Positions 35,834-45,750 are shown, counted from the stretch's first letter. The stretch: 64,000 nt of DNA from Hyphococcus flavus (GCF_028748065.1 NZ_CP118166.1:2557501-2621500); one strand, 5' to 3'. A program made the numbers and translations. The notes: generated by a model not told the origin, from the sequence alone.

Positions 35834-37786
35834 ATGCCCCGTTTTACGCCTGAATTTCTCGATGAGTTGAAGTCGCGGCTCCGCCCGTCCGACGTCATCG
35901 GGCGGCATGTGAAGCTGAAAAAGCGCGGCAACGCCTGGTGGGGTCTGTCGCCGTTCAAACCGGAAAAGACGCCGTCTTTTTCTGTCGATGACCGGCGCGG
36001 AACCTATCACTGCTTTTCGACCCAGAACCACGGCGACATTATTACCTTCCTGATTGAGACGCAGGGGATGACGTTCCCCGAAGCGGTGGAGCGGCTTGCC
36101 GCAGATGCCGGCATGACGCTGCCGACCGAAAGTCCCGAGGAAGCGGCGCGGGCGGAAAAAGCGAAAGGTCTCGCTGAAGCCTGCGGCGCGGCCGCGAAGT
36201 TTTTCTCGGCGATGCTGCACCGGTCCGATGGGCGCGCGGCCATGGACTATTTGCGCGGGCGGGAGATCACTGATGCGCAAATTGAAACCTTTAGCATCGG
36301 CTTCGCGCCGGCGGGCCGTCACGCGCTGAAAGACTATCTCCTGAATAAGGGGTTTACAGACGAAGTGCTGGTTGAGGCGGGGCTGGTCATCAAACCGGAC
36401 GATGGCGGCGCCAGCTATGACCGGTTTCGAAACCGCATCATGTTCCCGATTCTTGGCGCGCGCGACCGTGTGATCGCTTTTGGGGGCAGGGCGCTGGACC
36501 CGAATGCGCGGGCGAAGTACCTCAACTCGCCGGAAACGCCGCTCTTTCACAAAGGTTCGGTTCTTTATAATTTCGCCAACGCCCGTGCGGCCTCGGCTGA
36601 GGAAAAGGCCCCGCTTGTCGTCTGTGAAGGCTATATGGACGTCATTGCGCTTTGGGGCGCCGGGATCAAAAGGGGCGTCGCGCCGCTTGGCACCGCGCTG
36701 ACCGAAGACCAGCTTGCCATGCTGTGGCGGTCGTCAGACGAGCCGGTGCTTTGCTTCGACGGCGACAGTGCAGGCATAAATGCCGCGCATCGTTCGATTG
36801 ATCGCGCGCTGCCGATGCTGAAACCCGGCGCGTCATTAAACTTTGCTTTTCTGCCAGAAGGTCAGGACCCGGATGACCTCATCAGGGCGGAGGGCGCCGG
36901 CGCCATGAAGGCCGTGCTGGAAAAAGCGCGCCCGCTGGTTAACGTCCTTTGGGACCGGGAGATCAATGCGCAATCGCTCGATACGCCTGAGCGGCGCGCA
37001 AAGTTTCGCACGAAGTTGCGCGAACTTGTAAAAAGCATCGCCGATAAGGATGTGCGCGGGGCTTATGGCGCTGAACTTTCGCAGCGGCTTGAGGCGCAAT
37101 TCAAACCGCCGCAACAGGAGCGATCTGCATCCGGGGGTGCGGGGCCGCGCTACGGCGGACAGAACCCTTTCCGGCAAGGCGGAAAGAAGGGGCAGGGCTT
37201 CCGCTTCGCGGCCCCGGCGAGGCCGACGCCGGGTCTCAAACGCCCGTCCCAATGGGTGCGCGAAGCCTCCCTGATCCTTGCCGCCATCAACCATCCGGCC
37301 CTGATCGAGCGGGCTGAATCCGCCTTTCTGGAGCTGGAAATCACCGATCCGGGCCTGAAATCCCTGTTAAGCGAGGTTTTGGCAGCGATTTCGGCCGATC
37401 CGGCCCTTGACAGCCCATCTTTGAAAAGCCATCTCAGCCAGACCGGCGCGGCAGGAGCCTTGGAGCGGGTCACACAGGATTCCCAGCTCTCGAAACACAA
37501 CTTCCTGCGCCCCGATGCTGAGATAGACGAGGTAGAACAGGGTTTTAAGAACGCTCTGGCCCATCACCTGTTTGAATCGACCTTAAAACAGGAGGTGGCG
37601 CGCTCGGCGTCTCAGATATTCACAGATGGCGATGATGCCTGGAAAGCGGCGGCGGCGGCGCGCGAGGAGATAGTCAATTCCAGCAAACGCGAAGACGACG
37701 ACGCGGACAATGGCGATAGTCCGAAACGGTTTGAAGACGCGCTCGAGCGCATGAAACAGACAGTCGAAAAGAAATACAGCCGGTAA
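35834..37786 (+). CDS. dnaG: DNA primase DnaG with degenerate zinc site
   Basis: Makes RNA primers at the replication fork. 650 residues. The N-terminal CHC2 region reads SPFKPEKTPSF and YHCFSTQNHGD where the classical motif has CPFH and CFGCG: three of four zinc ligands are replaced (S39, K42, T63; only C60 kept), a pattern I believe is common in alphaproteobacteria. The Toprim core has VVCEGYMDVIAL and CFDGDSAG. The C-terminal DnaB-binding helical domain ends near KKYSR. rpoD follows after 41 bases, the classical dnaG-rpoD pair. Confidence 0.96.
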   Translation: MPRFTPEFLDELKSRLRPSDVIGRHVKLKKRGNAWWGLSPFKPEKTPSFSVDDRRGTYHCFSTQNHGDIITFLIETQGMTFPEAVERLAADAGMTLPTESPEEAARAEKAKGLAEACGAAAKFFSAMLHRSDGRAAMDYLRGREITDAQIETFSIGFAPAGRHALKDYLLNKGFTDEVLVEAGLVIKPDDGGASYDRFRNRIMFPILGARDRVIAFGGRALDPNARAKYLNSPETPLFHKGSVLYNFANARAASAEEKAPLVVCEGYMDVIALWGAGIKRGVAPLGTALTEDQLAMLWRSSDEPVLCFDGDSAGINAAHRSIDRALPMLKPGASLNFAFLPEGQDPDDLIRAEGAGAMKAVLEKARPLVNVLWDREINAQSLDTPERRAKFRTKLRELVKSIADKDVRGAYGAELSQRLEAQFKPPQQERSASGGAGPRYGGQNPFRQGGKKGQGFRFAAPARPTPGLKRPSQWVREASLILAAINHPALIERAESAFLELEITDPGLKSLLSEVLAAISADPALDSPSLKSHLSQTGAAGALERVTQDSQLSKHNFLRPDAEIDEVEQGFKNALAHHLFESTLKQEVARSASQIFTDGDDAWKAAAAAREEIVNSSKREDDDADNGDSPKRFEDALERMKQTVEKKYSR

Positions 37787-37827
37787 TTTCTGGCGGTTAG
37801 ATTCTGGCGGTAAAGGTTTTAAAGCAC

Positions 37828-39807
37828 ATGGCGAAAAAAGCGGCGGCGAAGAAAGATGCGGAAGCGCCCGAACAGGGCGACGGTCCAATCCTCGACTTGA
37901 CGGATGCGGATGTTAAGAAATTTTTGAAATCCGCCAAGTCGCGCGGATTTGTAACTTACGACGAGCTCAACAAAGTGCTGCCGTCGGAAGAGGTCTCATC
38001 CGAACAGATCGAAGACATCATGGCCCAACTCTCGGAGATGGGTATCAATGTCGTCGAGCATGAAGAAGATGACGATGATGACGCCGATAACGACAATGAC
38101 GCCAAGACATCGAAGTCAAAAGCTGTTGCGGTAAAGGACGAGAAAAAGGGCGGCCAGGTCGTTACGACCAATACGGGCGCCTCGGCCGACCGTACGGATG
38201 ATCCCGTCCGCATGTACTTGCGCGAAATGGGTACGGTGGAATTGCTTTCGCGTGAGGGCGAGATCGCCATCGCCAAGCGTATCGAGGCGGGCCGCGAGAC
38301 CATGATCCGCTCGCTTTGCGAAAGCTCGCTGACATTTGAAGCCATCACCGTCTGGCGCGACGAGCTTCAGGAAGGCCGCGTCCTCCTGCGCGATATTATC
38401 GACCTTGACGCCACCTATGGCGGCGGGCCGGAGTCGCGCCCCGATATGACCCAGCCGGAAGTCGCCGAGCGCGTCCACAAGGAAGAAGCGGAAAAAGCCG
38501 AGAACGCCGAAGACGACGAAGACGACTTCGACGAAGGCGCGTTGTCGCTTTCCGCCATGGAAGCGGAACTGCGCGACGGCGTCATGGATAAATTCGACCA
38601 AATCTCGGGCGACTATAAAAAGCTGCGCCGCCTTCAGGACATCATGATTGAAGAGCAGCTTAAAGGCGATGATCTGACCGCGTCTCAGACCCGCCGTTTC
38701 AAAAAGCTGCAAAAGGATATTGTCGAGCGCGTGCGCTCGGTACGCCTCAACAATCAGCGGATCGAAGCGCTGGTCGAGCAGCTTTACGACATCAATCGCC
38801 GCCTGATGGCGCTTGAAGGCAAGCTGGTGCGTCTTGCGGATTCTTACGGCGTTAACCGTCAGGAATTTCTCGGCGACTATATCGGCGCCGAGCTTGACCC
38901 CGAATGGTTCGACCGCGTGTCGGAAAAAACCGGCAAGGGCTGGAAAAACTTCACGACCAAAGCCGCCCCGCAGGTGCACGAAATCCGTGAAGAAATCGGT
39001 CACCTGGCAACAGAGACGGGCCTGACGGTTCAGAACTTCCGCCGCATCGTTTCCATGGTGCAAAAGGGCGAGCGTGAAGCGCGCATCGCCAAGAAGGAAA
39101 TGGTTGAAGCGAACCTTCGCCTCGTCATCTCCATCGCAAAGAAATACACCAATCGCGGCCTGCAATTCCTCGACCTTATTCAGGAAGGCAATATCGGCCT
39201 GATGAAGGCGGTGGATAAGTTCGAATACCGCCGCGGTTACAAGTTCTCGACCTATGCCACATGGTGGATCCGTCAGGCGATCACCCGATCCATCGCTGAC
39301 CAGGCCCGCACCATCCGCATTCCGGTGCACATGATAGAGACGATCAACAAGATCGTCCGCACCTCGCGCCAGATGTTGCACGAAATCGGACGTGAGCCGA
39401 CGCCGGAAGAACTGGCGGAAAAACTCTCCATGCCGCTGGAAAAAGTCCGTAAGGTGATGAAGATCGCGAAAGAGCCGATCTCGTTAGAGACGCCCATCGG
39501 CGACGAGGAAGACTCACACCTCGGCGATTTTATCGAGGACAAGAACACGATCCTGCCCATCGACGCGGCGATCCAGTCGAACCTGCGCGAAACGACGACG
39601 CGCGTGTTGGCGAGCCTCACGCCGCGTGAGGAGCGCGTCTTGCGCATGCGCTTCGGCATCGGCATGAACACCGACCACACGCTTGAAGAAGTCGGCCAGC
39701 AATTCTCGGTGACGCGCGAACGCATCCGCCAGATCGAAGCGAAGGCGCTGAGGAAACTGAAGCATCCGTCGCGAAGCCGGAAGCTGCGGAGTTTCCTGGA
39801 TAACTAG
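37828..39807 (+). CDS. rpoD: RNA polymerase primary sigma factor RpoD
   Basis: Housekeeping sigma70, 659 residues. Region 1.1 is visible at residues 25-75 ([18 protein letters not shown]), followed by an acidic linker ([11 protein letters not shown]). Region 1.2 is [21 protein letters not shown], region 2 is [20 protein letters not shown] and [17 protein letters not shown], and region 4 ends with [20 protein letters not shown]. The non-conserved region between 1.2 and 2 is large, as in proteobacterial primary sigma factors. ATG at 37828; transcribed with dnaG. Confidence 0.98.
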   Translation: MAKKAAAKKDAEAPEQGDGPILDLTDADVKKFLKSAKSRGFVTYDELNKVLPSEEVSSEQIEDIMAQLSEMGINVVEHEEDDDDDADNDNDAKTSKSKAVAVKDEKKGGQVVTTNTGASADRTDDPVRMYLREMGTVELLSREGEIAIAKRIEAGRETMIRSLCESSLTFEAITVWRDELQEGRVLLRDIIDLDATYGGGPESRPDMTQPEVAERVHKEEAEKAENAEDDEDDFDEGALSLSAMEAELRDGVMDKFDQISGDYKKLRRLQDIMIEEQLKGDDLTASQTRRFKKLQKDIVERVRSVRLNNQRIEALVEQLYDINRRLMALEGKLVRLADSYGVNRQEFLGDYIGAELDPEWFDRVSEKTGKGWKNFTTKAAPQVHEIREEIGHLATETGLTVQNFRRIVSMVQKGEREARIAKKEMVEANLRLVISIAKKYTNRGLQFLDLIQEGNIGLMKAVDKFEYRRGYKFSTYATWWIRQAITRSIADQARTIRIPVHMIETINKIVRTSRQMLHEIGREPTPEELAEKLSMPLEKVRKVMKIAKEPISLETPIGDEEDSHLGDFIEDKNTILPIDAAIQSNLRETTTRVLASLTPREERVLRMRFGIGMNTDHTLEEVGQQFSVTRERIRQIEAKALRKLKHPSRSRKLRSFLDN

Positions 39808-39813
39808 GAAGTA

Positions 39814-39833
39814 GGGCGGGGTTTGCCCCGCCC
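39814..39833 (+). terminator. hairpin after rpoD
   Basis: GGGCGGGG (39814-39821), loop TTTG, CCCCGCCC (39826-39833) forms a perfect 8-bp GC stem seven bases after the rpoD stop. There is no T-run; it may act in both directions, since the next gene converges. Confidence 0.6.
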
Positions 39834-39954
39834 ACAATCATGCACTTATGCCTAGCGCTCTTGGCTAAGACGGCAAGCTAAAGCTCGTCTCCTTGAGTTA
39901 GAAAACCAAGTGATGAGCTAAAAATACAGCTAGAAATTTCTGGTAGCGTAGAGT

Positions 39955-41220
39955 TCAGGGTTGCACAAACTGAACTACATCTCCTAATTTATCAACTTCT
40001 CTCGTGCCCCCTCCATAATTTGCGAGGCCACCGCCAGTCCGTATACGGCCTCGATTACTATCGTAGTAACCGACCGCTATAATCTCAGCGTCAAGAACTG
40101 CATAATGATAGTACTCTGAACGTCCGTATTGTTTCCTCGAAATTATTAATGGTTCGCGGCCTGCTGGTGAAATGTTCTTCAGGAAAATATCGATATAAAT
40201 ATACTGTCGACCGCTTTGGATGAGCTGACGAGCAGCATTTTCGCTCATTTGCAGGCGTGAAATTCTACCAACCCAGCTTTCCGGGCCAGCTATGTTGTAT
40301 ATGACTGAATGTTTTTCATTAAGCCTGGCTTTGGGAAGATTCAGAATATCATGATATTCTATAGAAGTTGCAGAGCAATAATCTTTTCCTGCCCAAGAAG
40401 AGCTTCGCGTGAGTATCCTGTCGGGACGAAGGAGGTATTCTCCGGTTTCATGTTGTCCGGCATCTACACCTTGTGAAAGTCTTGCAAGGCCGTCTTTTAG
40501 CGTAGGCAGTTCAAAACCTCCGTTTTCATAGTTTCCAAGAGGAACACGAAGTCGAATTTTGCCCGTATTTTGACGCGCATACTGCGTCATGTTTTTTTCA
40601 ACATAATCTCGAAGATTTTCTACGAAATTCGGATACAACCCTGGTTGAGATTGATATGCTGCTAGATTCTCTAAGGGCGTCCCTGATCTCAAACTTTGGT
40701 TTTCCCAATGACAGAAGTATCTTGCCCAGTTGATCAAATCCTCCGTAACAATATCGCTTACAGCAGTGTGAGAGTTGAAATATGCAATTGCTGCGAATCT
40801 GGTGGGAAACTCATCCAATCCGGATACGGGCAAAAACCTTGAAACATATTCTAAAGCTTGCGTTATTGGCGGACTTAATGCTTTGAGTTGTTCCTCGTTG
40901 CTTGAAAATTCTAACTTGTCGGATTTCTCAGCGATAAATTTTTCTGCTTTTTTTAGGTCTGCAACCTTTGTTTCTATTTCATCTTTCGTGATTTCAGAAA
41001 CATGAACATTGTCACCAATAAAGTGGTTAAGAAGGATCGGCATGTTGTCTTTATACGTATTAGGGTGAAATTCGATTATATAACCATCATCAAAGGCTGT
41101 CGGAGCTATTGACGCTAAACTCTTTAGCAATTCGACCCTTTCTTCATACTCACGTTGTTCACTGGACACGCTACACGCGAATACAGAGAAAATAACTGAC
41201 AACAAAATTAGCCTGAACAT
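39955..41220 (-). CDS. AT-rich lipoprotein of unknown function
   Basis: A 421-residue protein with a lipoprotein signal (MFRLILLSVIFSVFAC, C16). A charged helical region follows (residues about 70-110, EIETKVADLKKAEKFIAEKSD), then a longer globular part with no motif I recognise; segments such as EYLLRPDRILTRSSSWAGKD and LIISRKQYGRSEYYHY suggest beta structure late in the chain. It is much more AT-rich than rpoD next door and is probably acquired. A candidate promoter lies at 41247-41275. No partner gene is evident. Confidence 0.72.
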   Translation of the reverse strand: MFRLILLSVIFSVFACSVSSEQREYEERVELLKSLASIAPTAFDDGYIIEFHPNTYKDNMPILLNHFIGDNVHVSEITKDEIETKVADLKKAEKFIAEKSDKLEFSSNEEQLKALSPPITQALEYVSRFLPVSGLDEFPTRFAAIAYFNSHTAVSDIVTEDLINWARYFCHWENQSLRSGTPLENLAAYQSQPGLYPNFVENLRDYVEKNMTQYARQNTGKIRLRVPLGNYENGGFELPTLKDGLARLSQGVDAGQHETGEYLLRPDRILTRSSSWAGKDYCSATSIEYHDILNLPKARLNEKHSVIYNIAGPESWVGRISRLQMSENAARQLIQSGRQYIYIDIFLKNISPAGREPLIISRKQYGRSEYYHYAVLDAEIIAVGYYDSNRGRIRTGGGLANYGGGTREVDKLGDVVQFVQP

Positions 41221-41622
41221 AGCCCCGCCCTTATTTAATTGCCGGTATTAAAACTTTTGGCGTCAAGCAACGCAAGCCCTAGATGGTTTTTGGTTGTGTC
41301 TATAGCTTCGTTATTGGATCGGCTCACCGTGCAATGGCGAATTACGAGCGAATAAATGCTGTTCTGATAGAGTTCTTTCCATGGTAGGAGCCACTCAGTT
41401 CATTCGCGAACCTCGTAATGCGATTGCTTTGAAGCCTAACCAAAAGCGTTTACGTTATCCTGTCAGTCGTGTGAAATGTCTGTAGCCGCGTGCATTACTA
41501 GCCATGCCTCTTTGAACGAAGGACAGTTTAGCTGGGTCGCTTGAAATTATCCCGGTTCTGTAAAGCTCCCCTTTACCGCTCAAGTCTAGCTTTGATCTGT
41601 TGTGAGAGCGGGGAGCTGCTAA
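41221..41622. other. 402-base intergenic region, no gene seen
   Basis: Between two divergent lipoprotein genes. It holds the candidate promoter at 41247-41275 and a small hairpin GTAAAG-CTCCC-CTTTAC at 41570-41586 just before the next gene. Short frames in it have no coding character. Composition is intermediate, suggesting the edge of an acquired segment. Confidence 0.45.
41247..41275 (-). promoter_or_regulatory. candidate promoter of the AT-rich lipoprotein gene
   Basis: On the minus strand, TTGCGT (41270-41275) and TTTAAT (41247-41252) are 17 bases apart, with the start codon 27 bases further on. Assigned by eye. Confidence 0.35.
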
Positions 41623-42162
41623 TTGAATCCGTATTCCGTATGCCATCAGATAGTGGTCGTCGTATCAGTACTGGCCGTCGCGGCCTGCGCTGAAACACGC
41701 GATCCGGCTTCCGAAGCGCCGGTCGATCCGCAAGCGGGTCAATACAAGATCACGCTTTCGGGCAAGGGGTTGCTGAAACATGCTGGCGGCGATGATGATC
41801 CAGAGACTTTCTGCCTGACGGAGCTCAATCGCGACGCTTTCGCGCATATGCTGGCTGAAAATTACTACAAGCTGCATCCGTCATGCCGTGTTGTTCGTGC
41901 GCCGCGTGAAGGCAATGCAATCTCAGGTGAGATAAAGTGCCCCGTTGATCCAAAAATGGCGACGGGATCGAACAGTTTCATTTACGAAGGCGCCGTCGCG
42001 CCGGATAGCGCCAAGGTTGAAGTGCGTATCAAGTTCGACGCCAAATTAAAGAACGGCACCGCCGGTGAAGAAGTAAGCAACGCCCAATTGAAGTTTGCTA
42101 TGAAGACATACGAAACCATGCGGTTTGTCATCGAGGCGACGCGAATGGGCGAATGCAGCTAG
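41623..42162 (+). CDS. DUF3617-like lipoprotein
   Basis: A 179-residue lipoprotein; the signal ends at C22 (SVLAVAAC). The start is the TTG at 41623, supported by GGGAG seven bases upstream; no ATG is in frame near it. The body, with QAGQYKITLSGKGLL near the N-terminus, paired cysteines (C in ETFCLTELN, HPSCRVV, IKCPVD, GECS) and a final beta-like part, resembles DUF3617 proteins, which have no known function. Same strand as the small gene at 42209 with a 46-base gap. Confidence 0.62.
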   Translation: MNPYSVCHQIVVVVSVLAVAACAETRDPASEAPVDPQAGQYKITLSGKGLLKHAGGDDDPETFCLTELNRDAFAHMLAENYYKLHPSCRVVRAPREGNAISGEIKCPVDPKMATGSNSFIYEGAVAPDSAKVEVRIKFDAKLKNGTAGEEVSNAQLKFAMKTYETMRFVIEATRMGECS

Positions 42163-42208
42163 CGTCGAATCACGCGAGACAGGCGGCTCCACTCAAGGAG
42201 TTGTTTGC

Positions 42209-42505
42209 ATGTCTGGACCAGTCGGCTCCAAAGCCAACAAATCGCAATTTGATTGCTACGATGACCTCGCCGAGGACGAGCCTTATTTCGTCATCCGCGC
42301 CGACGATCCCTTGTCCGATGCCCTGATCGAGCTTCATGCCTATATCGGCGCGGGCCAGTCCGGCGCGGCGCATAACAAACTCGCGGAAATCATGGAACTG
42401 ACAAGAGACCGCCCGCCACGCCCCTCGGATTCGCCCAAATACCGCGAGACATTCGCGATTTCCCAGGCCATGGAAAGCTGGCGGCGAGGAAAGCCGAAAA
42501 GCTGA
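42209..42505 (+). CDS. small hypothetical protein
   Basis: A 98-residue soluble protein of unknown function. The ATG at 42209 is chosen because AAGGAG lies ten bases before it; the frame extends upstream into the previous gene without a better signal. The middle (DDPLSDALIELHAYIGAGQS, then AAHNKLAEIMELTRDRPP) is helical and non-repetitive. GC content and codon use match the host. Likely cytoplasmic. Confidence 0.62.
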   Translation: MSGPVGSKANKSQFDCYDDLAEDEPYFVIRADDPLSDALIELHAYIGAGQSGAAHNKLAEIMELTRDRPPRPSDSPKYRETFAISQAMESWRRGKPKS

Positions 42506-42606
42506 TCCAACGCCTTTTTATGCCTTCCCGCTGTGCTAAGCTGACGCCAAGCGCGCAGAGGGGCCGGGGGTATGTGGCGCGCCGCAACATCACCGGGAGG
42601 CAAGGC

Positions 42607-44049
42607 ATGGGGATTTTCAATTCAACCGTTCGAACCGTTCTGGCAGGACTGGCGGGGCTTGCGCTCGCGGCCTGTGCGTCGACTGGCGGTCCGCTGGGGC
42701 TATCGCCGCAACAGGAACAGGCGCTCGGCCAACAACAGCATCCGCAAATTCTGGCGGCATTCGGGGGCGAGGTCGATGACCCGCAATTGAGGGCGTATGT
42801 GGAGCGCGTGTTCAACCGGTTGATGGCGACCGATCCAACCTTGCCCGCCATGAACATTTACGTGCTCGACAGTCCCGTCATCAATGCGATGGCGGTGCCT
42901 GGTCATGTGTATGTTACCCGCGGGCTGTTGGCGCTTGCGAACTCCGAAGCGGAACTTGCGGGCGTTATCGGTCATGAGATTGGACATAATCAAAAACGTC
43001 ACATCGCCAAGAGGGTAAGCCGTTCAAACCTCGCCCAGCTCGGCACGGTCGCGGCGGCTATCCTCACAGGTGATGAAAGCACTGCGCAGGCGATTGGTCA
43101 GGGAGCGCAACTCTATCTCCTGAATTATTCGCGGGATCAGGAATATGAATCCGATCTTGTGGGCACGCGCTTGCTTGCTTCGTCAGGGTACGATCCACTG
43201 GGCGCTGCTTTTTTCCTGAATACGCTTGGCGCCTGGACCAACCTCGAAGCGCAGATCGCCGGCGTTCAACAACCGCCTGAGTATTTAAAGACGCACCCCA
43301 ATTCCGCCAATCGCGTGCAACGCGCCGCGCAGGAAGCAAACGCGTTGCGTCAGGCGGGCGCCACATCGGATGAAGTCAATCGGAATGTGTTCCTCAATGC
43401 GATCGACGGCATGATCTATGGCGATGATCCGCAGACGCAAGGATATATCGACGGCCGCACATTCATTCATCCTCAAATCGGCATTGCGTTTACGGCGCCT
43501 ATGGGTTTTCAACTGGCGAATTCTTCCCAAGCGGTAACGGGAAGGTCCGCGTCAGGCGCGCAGATGCAATTTTCTGCAGCATCCAGCGACAAGGCGCCGT
43601 CGGCCTTGATTGAACAGGAGTTGTCACAGGCGCTCGGCGTTAATCTGGCGCCGGCGCGCTCCGGTAATATCAACAACAGGCCTGCCGCCATGGGGCGTGC
43701 GCGGGCGAATACCAATAGCGGCGCGGTTGACGTCACAGCCTATGTCATTCGCTGGCAGGGAACGACGAACTATGTATTCCTTTGGGTGACGCCCGCTAAT
43801 CAGACTGGGCAGATGGAGCGCGCGTTGCAGCAATCCGTTGAATCACTGCGCACCGTCAATGCCCAGTCACTCAACGTGCCGGACGCTACACGCATTGACG
43901 TGATCACGGCGCAATCGGGTGATACGGCGCGCGGTCTGTCGCGTTATATGGCGTTTCCGTCTTATCAGTTTGAACGGTTCGCCATCATGAACGGTCTAGA
44001 CAGTGACGCGGCCGTCCGATCCGGAGAGCGCTACAAACTTGTTCGTTAG
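42607..44049 (+). CDS. M48 family metalloprotease lipoprotein with LysM-like C-terminus
   Basis: A 480-residue lipoprotein (C23 in LALAACAS). The M48 domain has the zinc motif HEIGHNQKRH (HEIGH at 123-127) and the third ligand in QEYESDLVGTRLLASSGYDP, as in BepA/YfgC-type outer-membrane quality-control proteases. The C-terminal 45 residues (ITAQSGDTARGLSRYMAFP, then FERFAIMNGLD) resemble a LysM-like module. The ATG at 42607 follows GGGAGG; the frame extends further up without family match. Single gene, likely periplasmic and envelope associated. Confidence 0.88.
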   Translation: MGIFNSTVRTVLAGLAGLALAACASTGGPLGLSPQQEQALGQQQHPQILAAFGGEVDDPQLRAYVERVFNRLMATDPTLPAMNIYVLDSPVINAMAVPGHVYVTRGLLALANSEAELAGVIGHEIGHNQKRHIAKRVSRSNLAQLGTVAAAILTGDESTAQAIGQGAQLYLLNYSRDQEYESDLVGTRLLASSGYDPLGAAFFLNTLGAWTNLEAQIAGVQQPPEYLKTHPNSANRVQRAAQEANALRQAGATSDEVNRNVFLNAIDGMIYGDDPQTQGYIDGRTFIHPQIGIAFTAPMGFQLANSSQAVTGRSASGAQMQFSAASSDKAPSALIEQELSQALGVNLAPARSGNINNRPAAMGRARANTNSGAVDVTAYVIRWQGTTNYVFLWVTPANQTGQMERALQQSVESLRTVNAQSLNVPDATRIDVITAQSGDTARGLSRYMAFPSYQFERFAIMNGLDSDAAVRSGERYKLVR

Positions 44050-44070
44050 GCTAATAGAGCGAACTATTAC

Positions 44071-44541
44071 TTAGGCGTGCGCCGACGCGCTAAAAATGTG
44101 CGTCGGCAACTTCAGTCCCTCACGCTCGTCATCCCAGATCATGTGCATGATCCACCAGCGCGATCCATCGTCATAAAGCTGGATGATATTCATGCCGCGC
44201 TTGATCAGGTCCGGCGCGTCTGGCGCGGTGCGTGCTTCATAGGCTGAAAACACATTGGCGATATTTCCGAAACGCTCCGTCTGACGGGCGATTTCTATTT
44301 CGTGGAATGGAATGTCTTTCAATAATTCTTTCGCGTTCGCCTGATATTCATCAACGTCGAACGACAGCGCTATCGGTTTGCCTGCGTCATCGAGGCGCGT
44401 GCGCACCAGCCGGGCCTTTTCATGAAACAGCGAGCGCGACAACGCCCAGTCCTGTTTGCCTGGCTCTCCGGAAATGGCTGCATACATTGCGGTAATGACG
44501 TCATCAATCGAATGATAGTTCATGGAATTTTTAATACTCAT
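44071..44541 (-). CDS. NTF2/SnoaL-like protein
   Basis: A 156-residue protein of the cone-shaped NTF2-like fold: helix SIDDVITAMYAAISG, then FHEKARLVRTRLDDAG, then strands ending GMNIIQLYDDGSRWWIMHMIWD. Such proteins are isomerases, dehydratases or ligand binders; no specific active site can be named. The frame is open to 44580 (TTG), with in-frame ATGs at 44568, 44562 and 44541 and no strong ribosome-binding site for any, so the start is uncertain. Seventeen to 56 bases after the hydrolase gene, same strand. Confidence 0.68.
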   Translation of the reverse strand: MSIKNSMNYHSIDDVITAMYAAISGEPGKQDWALSRSLFHEKARLVRTRLDDAGKPIALSFDVDEYQANAKELLKDIPFHEIEIARQTERFGNIANVFSAYEARTAPDAPDLIKRGMNIIQLYDDGSRWWIMHMIWDDEREGLKLPTHIFSASAHA

Positions 44542-44597
44542 ATCAGCTTTGCCGATGAACATTACCATGTTCACCGGCAAAGCAAAGAGTACATGAT

Positions 44598-45731
44598 TTA
44601 TTCGTTTCGAATAGTTTCAAGCCAGTTCAGAATGACGCCGGCCGTCTGGTCCCAGGCGGGCGAACCGTCCTCCCAGGCATAGGCTGAAACAGGGTCATCA
44701 TATCTGTCGTTGCTATGGTCAATTTTGTCTTGAACGATAAAAGTCGCTGTGCCCGGACGCAGCCTGTTGACCATGTCAGCGATGACCTGGTGGCCATATT
44801 GACCTTCAAATTGATCATATTCGTTGTAGATAACCAGCACAGGCGCATTGATTTCAGCCCAGGCAGCTAAAAAGTTGTGTTTTGCGGCTTGCTGATGCCA
44901 CTGAAACGGACGGCCGTAGTGATTATCGGCGCCCATGCCGCGCACATCATCTCTGACTGCCGCCATGGCCGGGCTATCATTGGCGACCTCATCCGGATGA
45001 CGGTCTCTGATCAGATATTCGTAGTGAAATCTTGCGCGATTGACCATTTCATCGTGAATTTCCTCCGGATTGACGTCGTCAGGGCGGCGTTCGAGATACA
45101 ATCGGTCAAAAGTCAGCATGCGTTCGTAATAGGTTTCAGCGCCGCCACCCTGCACGACGACACCGGCTATATCGCGCCCGCGCGCTTGCAGCGACCGGGT
45201 AACAAGCGGCGCCGTGGTCGATCCAAGGCTTGATCCGTAAACATACACTTTTGAAGCATCGATTTTTTCATCGTCAAGCAGAGATGAAAACGCTTCGACA
45301 TAATGCGCGACTTCAGTGTCGTAATCCAGTTCGTCGCATGCAGGGCCGATGCTGTCGCCATTGGAAGAGCGTTCAACACGAACAACGGCAAGCCCGGATT
45401 GTTGCGCGAGCCGGGCGAGAACGCTCTCCTCTGAGCTGAATTCAATAGATCCGCAAGAAACCCATTGCGTAAACAAAAGCGGGTGAGGTTTTTCACTTGT
45501 GTTAGCGGGGATGGTTATGATTGTGCGCAGTTTTGCACCGTCGGATGTTTCAACCATGCCATAGTGCGACGTAACGCCGTCAATGTTTTCTAACGGGCGG
45601 TCTTCAGCGCGCGGCAATCCTCCGATTGTCGCACTCGCCGAACTGGCCGCGTTTTCCTGCGCGCAAGCGGCGGTCAAAACTACACTGGTCATACAAACGC
45701 CCAGCCACAATCGCCGTAACGGATTTCTCAT
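44598..45731 (-). CDS. alpha/beta hydrolase lipoprotein
   Basis: A 377-residue lipoprotein (C23 in VLTAAC) of the alpha/beta-hydrolase superfamily, similar in type to dienelactone/X-Pro dipeptidyl-type S9/S15 hydrolases. The nucleophile elbow is YGSSLGSTTAP (about residue 168), the oxyanion region FTQWVSCGS, the acid probably in YNEYDQFEGQYG and the histidine in KIDHSNDRYD. Substrate unknown. It lies 19 bases downstream of the MerR gene, so the regulator and hydrolase probably form one transcript and the regulator may respond to a substrate-like ligand. Confidence 0.82.
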   Translation of the reverse strand: MRNPLRRLWLGVCMTSVVLTAACAQENAASSASATIGGLPRAEDRPLENIDGVTSHYGMVETSDGAKLRTIITIPANTSEKPHPLLFTQWVSCGSIEFSSEESVLARLAQQSGLAVVRVERSSNGDSIGPACDELDYDTEVAHYVEAFSSLLDDEKIDASKVYVYGSSLGSTTAPLVTRSLQARGRDIAGVVVQGGGAETYYERMLTFDRLYLERRPDDVNPEEIHDEMVNRARFHYEYLIRDRHPDEVANDSPAMAAVRDDVRGMGADNHYGRPFQWHQQAAKHNFLAAWAEINAPVLVIYNEYDQFEGQYGHQVIADMVNRLRPGTATFIVQDKIDHSNDRYDDPVSAYAWEDGSPAWDQTAGVILNWLETIRNE

Positions 45732-45750
45732 TTACGCTTTCTCCTTCATG

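Noticed and set aside
35704-35958. 85-codon N-terminal extension of typA
   Set aside because: Overlaps the dnaG coding start and is Arg-rich without similarity to TypA; the family start is the ATG at 35703.
35798-36550. 250-codon open frame on the minus strand opposite dnaG
   Set aside because: Complement of a well-supported dnaG with a typical high-GC shadow composition (Arg/His-rich).
38116-39381. 421-codon minus-strand frame opposite rpoD
   Set aside because: Long only because of GC-rich codon bias in rpoD; rpoD itself is beyond doubt and the frame has no ribosome-binding site.
27265-41220. A single genomic island covering the three AT-rich orphans
   Set aside because: They are separated by long stretches of ordinary core genes and no integrase, att repeat or tRNA gene is present.
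41455-41646. 63-codon minus-strand frame in the gap before the DUF3617-like gene
   Set aside because: No start signal, overlaps the plausible leader of the plus-strand gene and lacks coding character.
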